Of a DNA stretch of 64,000 bases, positions 57,506-64,000 are shown piece by piece; position 1 is the first letter of the stretch, and each line of letters begins with the position of its first letter. The notes beneath the pieces were generated by a model. It searched no databases and was not told the origin of the DNA. It saw only the letters and a program-made list of their open reading frames with translations. A program made the position numbers and the translations under genes. The stretch is from Zhengitettix transpicula. Lineage: Eukaryota > Arthropoda > Insecta > Orthoptera > Tetrigidae. The stretch covers positions 185,288,746 to 185,352,745 of the forward strand of contig CM073590.1 of NCBI GenBank assembly GCA_037074705.1, given 5' to 3'.

Positions 57506-60500
57506 AAAATTTTTTTTTAGTCTTCGTCTTAAACACATGTCTTGAAGGATGGTCCAAGCATACAATCACCACAATAAATTATATAATTCTTTTTACAAAA
57601 TTATAAAAATTGATTTTGTAAATGAGGTGGGTTAAACATTTTTCGAATTATAGATTTAACTACGAGTGGTCTTTGAAGTGAGTAGTAAATTGCGTAACGT
57701 TTCGTGTTTGGGGACAAAATACGAATAGTAAACACGAATGCTTTGCGATTTAAAATGAATAGTTACAAGACGAATAGTAAATCAAACGATTTAATATGCA
57801 TTTTTTTCCAATTCGTTAAATATAACAGATTGTAGAGTAAGTAATCATGCTTGAATGACATATCGAATAAAAAGTCTTTCAGAACTCATTTCTATATCTT
57901 TGAAATAACCTAACACTTTACAGTGTTGAATTTGAAGTGGGCTAATCTCCTAGTTAGGCACTTTTTATAACTGTCATGTTGATTTGTTTAAATTTTACTT
58001 GTCAGACTCTACTGCTACTGCTACAAATCAAAATATGTTTACTTTGACCTCCGTTTTCACACCTACAAAGTATCAAGAATGTCATAACGACAGAGTGAAA
58101 CGTTATTTACCTTCAAGTTTGAACCTAATGGCGATTGACTGCGAATGATTTAAACCACTGTAGTGTGTGGTGTGTGTTACGTCGGGGCACGAAGCTTTGG
58201 GTTTCTTGGTGTAGTCTTTGGCCGTCTGCATTCTGCAAATGACAGTCGACTGTTTGAATACAGTTACGAAACAGAAGTCACTTCCAGGTCGTCTAATTCA
58301 ACGGGGACAAAACAATCTTGAAACTCATCCAATATCTGAAGACAGATAGGCGTCTAATTTTAAACGTGGTTGCGACTGACGTATCAATCATCACACCGGT
58401 GACGTCTTATCTGCAACGCCATCTATAAATAGCACTTTACAGCAGTCGCAGATAGCACAACACTCTCGGAAACCTGTCCCGTCCCCGACAATGAACACAA
58501 GAAACACACAAAACGGCGTGAAGCGGTGACACTGTCTGATAAACAAGTCGAGCTATTTTAAGCCTTCATTGCAACATCCGGTTGCTGTTCAACAGCTTCC
58601 TGTCCAGTTTCTATCCACAAAGAAACCGTTTACTACAACACAATTTACGTCATTCTTCTGCAATTTCTGAAATAAAGGTGATGTCGGAAAATATGGTTAA
58701 CTTTGAAAAAAAAATTAAATTAATAAAATTGAAGACTTAAAAAGCATCATATACTGGTCAAGGACATAACAATTACTACACCAGTCAATAATATATTATG
58801 ACCAAGAATTCGGTTGCGAATAATGAAAAAAAATTGCTAGCACGTAGATATATTAACATTACGTTTCTCCCACAATCAGTGAACCTCATCACGTGTACTA
58901 CAAAATAAACAAAACAAACGTATAAATGTAAATTATTACATATATAGTTTTTTTTCAATATTCATGCACTGTAGTTTGTGGTTTGATGCAGCAATGTACT
59001 AAACCGTCCTTTCACGCTCGAAACGCAAATTCGGACGATTAGGACGAATATTACGCCGAATATCAAGGCCGTTTGAAAAAACTCGAACTGTACTGTTGCA
59101 AAGAAATATCTGAATATAGCAGCAACATTTAACACGTATAAGGAAAGCGTGTTGATTATGTGTACAACCAACGATTGTTGCTCTCCGGACTCCTGAAATA
59201 GTTTATCCTTCACAGACATTAATATTGTGATGAAGAGCGTCCCTCCATTTTATAATTTACCGACAATCAGAACAATAATAATAATGGCCTGGGACAACCG
59301 CAATTTACGAATGACGTGAAAGTCAGACGTAGGATATAGGTCAGAGCCGTAAGGGAAAAATGAAGATAACGTTGTCCAGACTGACAGTAGTAATGCACAC
59401 AGACATTTGGCCACTCGGGAATGCTTCCTAAAGCGTTACTCACCTAAGGTAAGATATTGCTGGTGCATGTTAGGAAGCCATGTGCAAGGTCACAGTTGCA
59501 AGAATGACGCTAACCAAAATATCAGCCAACACTTCACACTAGTTGCGGAGTTACAGCCGGAGCAAGCTGAACACGACTGGAAACGCGGATGACATCACCT
59601 ACTCTGTCAAACAGAGAAAATAAGTCTATCTCCGGGAATATTATCTCGTGTTGACATGACAAGCGTTCGATGCTAACTTCGACTCGCGCGGAATATTCCA
59701 CTACTCTCGTGATAGTGATAAAAAATCGTGAATCACTCCTAGAGGAGGGAAACGTGCCGCCTTTTTTCCCCGCCGTCCAGTTCACAAAATCGAAGGTACT
59801 GCACCAAATGATTGTACGCTCTATACTTTTCTGCGCCTGTCTCACTTTTATCCCCTCTACTTAACACCGATCTGCCTCCTTTATCTTTCCATTCGGCTTC
59901 CGATACATTAAAAACAATGTCATGTTGCCAGGGGTAGGTATCTTTTTTATACATTTTAATAGCTTTTAAAATTCCAATGAACCCACAAACATAAATAAAT
60001 TGGTTTCTGGGCAGTACTGCAAAGAAACATGGGTTTGATTGAAAAATATTAGCCATAGAATGCAATCAAATATAATTACAGATCTAGTGTAAGGATTTTT
60101 TCACGTTAAATTATATATATATATATATAAACAATATCAATGTAAAAACAGATACCAAAACTTTAAAATATGTCATAATCATTTTTTTTAACTCAATTAC
60201 AAATTTGACACGTTTATAATTTTGATTTTATATTTAACAATTTAATATTATAGCATTGTGTTTTACATGATTAATATTCATAATTAAACATGTATGAACT
60301 TCTAGAATATTTAGAAAGAATTTCTCTCTCTGACTATGTATTATTTTGGTAATTATAATAGATGACTGCCCTCATGATGAACGAAACGTTTTTTAACTAG
60401 TAAACATTTTTAACTAAATTATTATTTTTTTAAAAAAACTGTAAAGTAACAAAAAGTTTTTTTATACTTATGCATCAAACCACATAAGTTCTCGTCATAT

Positions 60501-60894
60501 CTTAATTAAGAGCATTTAGAAGAACTTGTGAATAGAAGAACGGATGCGAATATGGGGGCTTTCTATGCCAGTATAATCGGAAAAATAAAAAGAATGGGAA
60601 AAGGGTAACAATACACTTGAGAAAATTAAAATTAGTGGCGAAAAAGGAAAATGTGGTATTTGCAATATATGCAGTATACACATACATATATATATATATG
60701 CTTTAAAAAACTTTTTGGAAATAATAATTAACGAAAATTGTAAAATAATGTAACAAAAAAGGTATGTACTCGAAAATATTAACGTAAATGAAAGAGAGTG
60801 ATAGTTTGAAGTATGAGAAATTGACTAACCAGATACAGAGATAGACGTAAACATATACTTATGTTGAACGTAGGTTTTTCCCGGTATAAACATT
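57506..60894. other. Unassigned long-intron sequence
   Basis: A minus ORF at 58962-59219 (85 codons) has two hydrophobic stretches that could span membranes but no recognised family. An (AT)n run lies at 60112-60128. Motif ctcatgatgaacgaaacg at 60371-60388 resembles a decayed hammerhead-like core. Nothing else is supported. Confidence 0.4.
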
Positions 60895-60903
60895 GTATGA
60901 AGG

Positions 60904-61007
60904 GTTCTCGGAATTCCAACAGTGTTTTCACCTGAAGAAGATGGCTGTGACAGCTATCGAAACGTTGTGGCAAAATAACGTCGACACCCGGTTGGAATCC
61001 CGAGAAC
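60904..61007 (+). ncRNA. Candidate type I hammerhead ribozyme in an inverted-repeat element
   Basis: Outer arms GTTCTCGGAATTCCAAC (60904-60920) and GTTGGAATCCCGAGAAC (60991-61007) form stem I. CTGAAGA (60932-60938) equals CUGANGA. One extra A follows, then stem II GATGGCTGT/ACAGCTATC (60940-60958). GAA (60959-60961) is followed by stem III ACGTT (60962-60966) pairing with AACGT (60977-60981). C at 60982 is the expected cleavage residue. Hammerheads of this kind are known in Penelope-like retroelements and small retrozymes. The extra A and the bulged inner stem I are departures from the consensus, so activity is unproven. Confidence 0.5.
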
Positions 61008-61015
61008 ACTTGATA

Positions 61016-62779
61016 CATATACTGTGTTATGAACGAGTAAAAAATTGACGTAATTCACTTGATAAAAGCCATTGAAGACATCTTACGGTAGATGACAGGT
61101 ATGAAAATACTAATGAAAATGTATTGTGACGTAATGTAAAAAATAATAAATATATGTTGTATGTAAAATAATGTATGTATGATTAATATATTTAAAAAAA
61201 ACAGACGATTATGGCAAATGCGCCGAAAGCTACTGTGGTTAAATATGTAAGAAAATAAAGATATGAAGAGAACTTATGTGGTTTGATACATAACTAAATT
61301 ATGATTTTTCAGCTCTTCTATATTTTTAAAATTGCGTTCATATTAAATTTTATACTTGAGTAATTGAAGGACGATGTGGTGCCATCCTGGCAGTGAGTCT
61401 GGGCTACAGTATCTTCTACCTATTACTCTTGAGCGTGGCTTAATGAAATGAACTAGTCTACCGAGTAGCCTAACAGGACGGCTCCGCCGAGACTCGTTCT
61501 TCAGGATTAATAAAGACGTCGTGTATTCGGAACAGACAGGAGCGAAACGCACTTCTTACGAAAGCGAAGTGCAACGCCACTTTTAGCTTTCTATGGGCCA
61601 TTGTTTTCCGATTTAAACAGGTTATTCGCGCTTCAATTGTTCTCTGTCGGTGTGTGATTGGCTCATTTCATAGAATTCCTGCAATGTTTGCGTCAACGCC
61701 GAGCCGAATACCAGCGACTTTGCATGTTAAAATCAGAACATGGAAAGTAATCGTTAATATTGGAAAACAACTGCTGCAGCTCAAGTCGGGATCAAGAATG
61801 AGAAAAATATTATTCGAAGACAAAGGAAAAAACAACTTTTCTACATCACGGCGCTGCTCCGAACGAGAAACAGTAAAGTAACAGCAACACCTTTGTTTAT
61901 AAACAGCAGAGTAGCAGAAATGTATCATCTAGTCCTATAATCTATGATAACATAGTAAACAACAAACTCCAATAAAATATTTTCGTAGATAACTAAAACG
62001 CTCCCCCTTAACCTATATTAACGTGACGTATTCAATGTATTTCTAGCTCCTTACATAAAGAACAATGTCAACTTAAATCAATACATCTCTGAAATTAATT
62101 GAAGGAATGTTATCGCCATGAAGCAATGTCTTTTATAGATTTTAATATTCATGTTTACAATAAATTAAGTAAATTTAATTAATTAAAGTAACGTCTTATT
62201 TCGGAACGAACTCTTAAAGAATATTCATAATTGGAATGAAAGGAGAAATGCTTATTCCGTTGTATTCCACTAGTTTTCACCATGTAAATAGAAAGTAATG
62301 TATACTTTAACATAATGTTGGGCATGTCATTCGTTCACTTTAAAATAGTTACAACAACGGTACACCCTACAATTTATTTTAACATACACAGCATAGGCTA
62401 CACACAATACAAATTCTGTGTCGTTGTCCCCCCACACCTCTTTTTTTTTCTATCCACCAGCTTCCGTATGCATGATCAAGAAACACCGAATATTTATCAG
62501 AAAAAAAGAACATTTGAAATTAATTAAACACTGAGATACTTCCCGACTAATGATTTCAGAAACTTTATTAATCAAATTTAAGTGGGTAAAGGACAGGGTA
62601 AACATCATTCGGTACAAGTTGTAGACAGCGTAAGAAAAAAATATTACATAAAAAAATCAAGAACAGACCGACAATCGATGTTTCAACTGTCATTATGAAA
62701 GTGAAAAATAGACTGAACCACATACACAGTGTAATTTTTTGCGGACTATCTTCAGGCTGCGAAAGAAACAGTTGACGAG
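61016..62779. other. Unassigned intronic sequence
   Basis: No recognised gene. The short palindrome-like text gcacttcttacgaaagcgaagtgc (61549-61572) could form a hairpin. Confidence 0.45.
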
Positions 62780-63215
62780 ACGAAATCGCCTTACCTGCAG
62801 TTGTATTCGAAGCTTATAAGCAAGGTAAAATTACCTGTGCCTAGACGCGCTGGAGACGGGCGCAGAGCGGACGCATCGCAGTTCCCAGAGCACACACAGC
62901 ACAGACACTGAGAGCGAGCAGTCTTCCCAGAACCCGCAGTGCTGCCAACACGCGGAGACGGCGTGCACCTACCCTAACAAGTTTCACGTTGCTCAACCCG
63001 GATCACATCACGCACGCAAATCTCGACGCTCGCAATTACTTCGACCGGATCCTCGAGCCTGTCGCCGACTGCCGGCAGATCGCGTTTTATTATTTTCGCT
63101 TAGATAAATAGTGATTCCATACTTCGAAGTGGGCGGGGCACGCGGCCGCGGGCGACATCTGTATCCACGACGACGCACTGCGTACGTTTGCCGTCGAGGC
63201 GCTAAATTCGAACCA
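62780..63215. other. GC/CpG-rich island
   Basis: This stretch of about 430 bases is rich in CpG (for example gacgcgctggagacgggcgc and gcacgcggccgcgggcgac), in sharp contrast to the AT-rich surroundings. No long ORF is present. It fits a housekeeping-type promoter region. Confidence 0.6.
62795..62911 (-). promoter_or_regulatory. Candidate HDAC4 promoter and untranslated first exon
   Basis: This lies in the most CpG-rich part of the window. On the minus strand an arthropod-type initiator TCAGT (62911-62907) is followed by about 110 nt and a near-perfect donor CTGCAG|GTAAGG at 62795. A second possible donor, CACAG|GTAATT, is at 62835. No TATA box is seen. A 36-nt upstream ORF (ATG at 62876, stop at 62841, 11 codons) sits in the putative leader. 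Linkage to HDAC4 is inferred from strand and position only. The intron to the first coding exon would be about 43.6 kb. It could belong to another minus-strand transcript. Confidence 0.45.
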
Positions 63216-63464
63216 CTTATCCGTTATGCCATATCAGGCATATTCAAAATATGCAAAAACCCAGACTGTCCAAAATGATTTCTTTCAGCGAGAGTCAGTG
63301 AGAATTTCGTGGATACTGTCTTTAAAATCCCAGATCAGTACAAATCGAATGTACCCATTAAAGTTTATTACATGATCGTTCCCAAGTTATGAGATTCTCA
63401 TACGCATCTTGGCTCATGAAATTTTAAGTCATTACCTACACACCAACACACAAATGCTAGGGTT
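63216..63464. other. Upstream flank, nothing recognised
   Basis: AT-leaning sequence between the CpG island and the R fragments. No feature is supported. Confidence 0.5.
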
Positions 63465-63620
63465 TGTCCTGTATAACTTTTAGGCGAATATTTAAACCTA
63501 GTTTTAACCCTTGGCTACCTTCCTCTACCCTTCCGCATCCCCCCCTTTCAAATCCCTTCCTATGCTATTTACGGGGAGTTGCCACCATGTGGATTACCCT
63601 CATGTAGTCTGTTACTCTGA
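63465..63620 (+). repeat. Family R fragment E1
   Basis: Matches the last part of copy A (taggcgaatatttaaac, cttggctaccttcctctacc, ggggagttgccaccatgtgg, attaccctcatgtag). Confidence 0.8.
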
Positions 63621-63689
63621 AAAAAACACATCTGAAGGCCATCGTAATAAAATACAAGAAATAAATTAGCAACGGGAGACGTACTTCAC

Positions 63690-63801
63690 AGGCAGTTGAC
63701 CGACTGTTCCAATGGGAACAGGAACCAATTCTTATCGTATGCAAAGATCTGTGATCCCGGAACATACACCTCTCAAAACAGGCCGAGGTGCCTCGGCTTG
63801 T
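63690..63801 (-). repeat. Family R fragment E2, inverted relative to E1
   Basis: Matches the minus-strand copy C text (cagttgRccgactgttccaa, atcccggaacatacacctct, gccgaggtgcctcggcttgt). Confidence 0.8.
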
Positions 63802-63900
63802 GATAGATAGATAGATAGATTTATTCACCATTAGCCCTCTAAAGAGGAAATAGGATTCGTCACAAATGTACAGTAGATAAAATGCATATAAACTTATAAT
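63802..63900 (-). mobile_element. Retroelement 3' end with GATA-type tail, copy 2
   Basis: A run of GATA units (63802-63820) followed by tttattcaccattagccctc and aggattcgtcacaaatgtac, nearly identical to 47993-48070. It is fused directly to R fragment E2. Confidence 0.65.
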
Positions 63901-64000
63901 ACACAAAAACACACACAAAAATTCATATCTGTTTATATTAGTCTAGTCACTACAATCATACACACTATTTTTAGGAAACACGCACACGACACAAATCACT

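Noticed and set aside
1..64000. CRISPR array, operon or other bacterial features
   Set aside because: Spliced exons, LINE/mariner/Harbinger relics and microsatellites show nuclear eukaryotic DNA. No regularly spaced direct repeats are present.

Overview
The window looks like a piece of a large, AT-rich insect nuclear genome. It holds most of one gene, a class IIa histone deacetylase (HDAC4 family), on the minus strand. Sixteen coding exons can be joined by hand with conserved splice sites and compatible phases from 19,225 down to 730, giving 756 codons with no internal stop. The reading frame runs from the N-terminal glutamine-rich coiled coil, through the MEF2-binding helix and three 14-3-3-type phosphosites, into the first half of the zinc deacetylase domain. 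The last exons (third zinc ligand, class IIa His, nuclear export region) lie to the left of base 1. Large introns, TE content and repeat style suggest a polyneopteran such as a cockroach, termite or stick insect, but the order is an inference only.

Layout. 1-19.2 kb: the HDAC4 coding exons. Their introns carry a SINE pair (about 0.19-0.53 kb), a decayed non-LTR reverse transcriptase (8.6-9.6 kb), a foldback palindrome (13.0-13.3 kb) and a gag-only LTR retrotransposon with two recognisable LTRs, a primer binding site and a polypurine tract (13.9-16.5 kb). 19.2-62.8 kb: probably one very long 5' intron of the same gene, with no convincing host exon. It is filled with relics: at least five copies of an unnamed dispersed repeat (here 'family R'), two copies of a second repeat ('family S'), Jockey-like reverse transcriptase tails, mariner transposase relics, PIF/Harbinger transposase pieces plus a 1.36 kb Harbinger-type MITE with TTA target duplication, a piggyBac-like end, a symmetric element made of two inverted transposase C-termini, and hairpin elements with hammerhead-ribozyme-like cores. 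62.8-63.2 kb: a GC- and CpG-rich island containing a likely untranslated first exon with a strong minus-strand splice donor, the best candidate for the HDAC4 promoter. 63.4-64.0 kb: more R-family pieces and a GATA-tailed element.

The most interesting items are (i) a candidate type I hammerhead ribozyme inside an inverted-repeat element at 60.90-61.01 kb with relatives elsewhere in the window; (ii) a strong in-exon alternative donor in HDAC4 that would end the protein just before the deacetylase domain, like vertebrate MITR/HDRP; (iii) a head-to-head double transposase element at 53.6-54.2 kb; and (iv) the unnamed R family. All coordinates for exons come from reading splice signals and protein similarity by eye; no alignment or transcript evidence was available.
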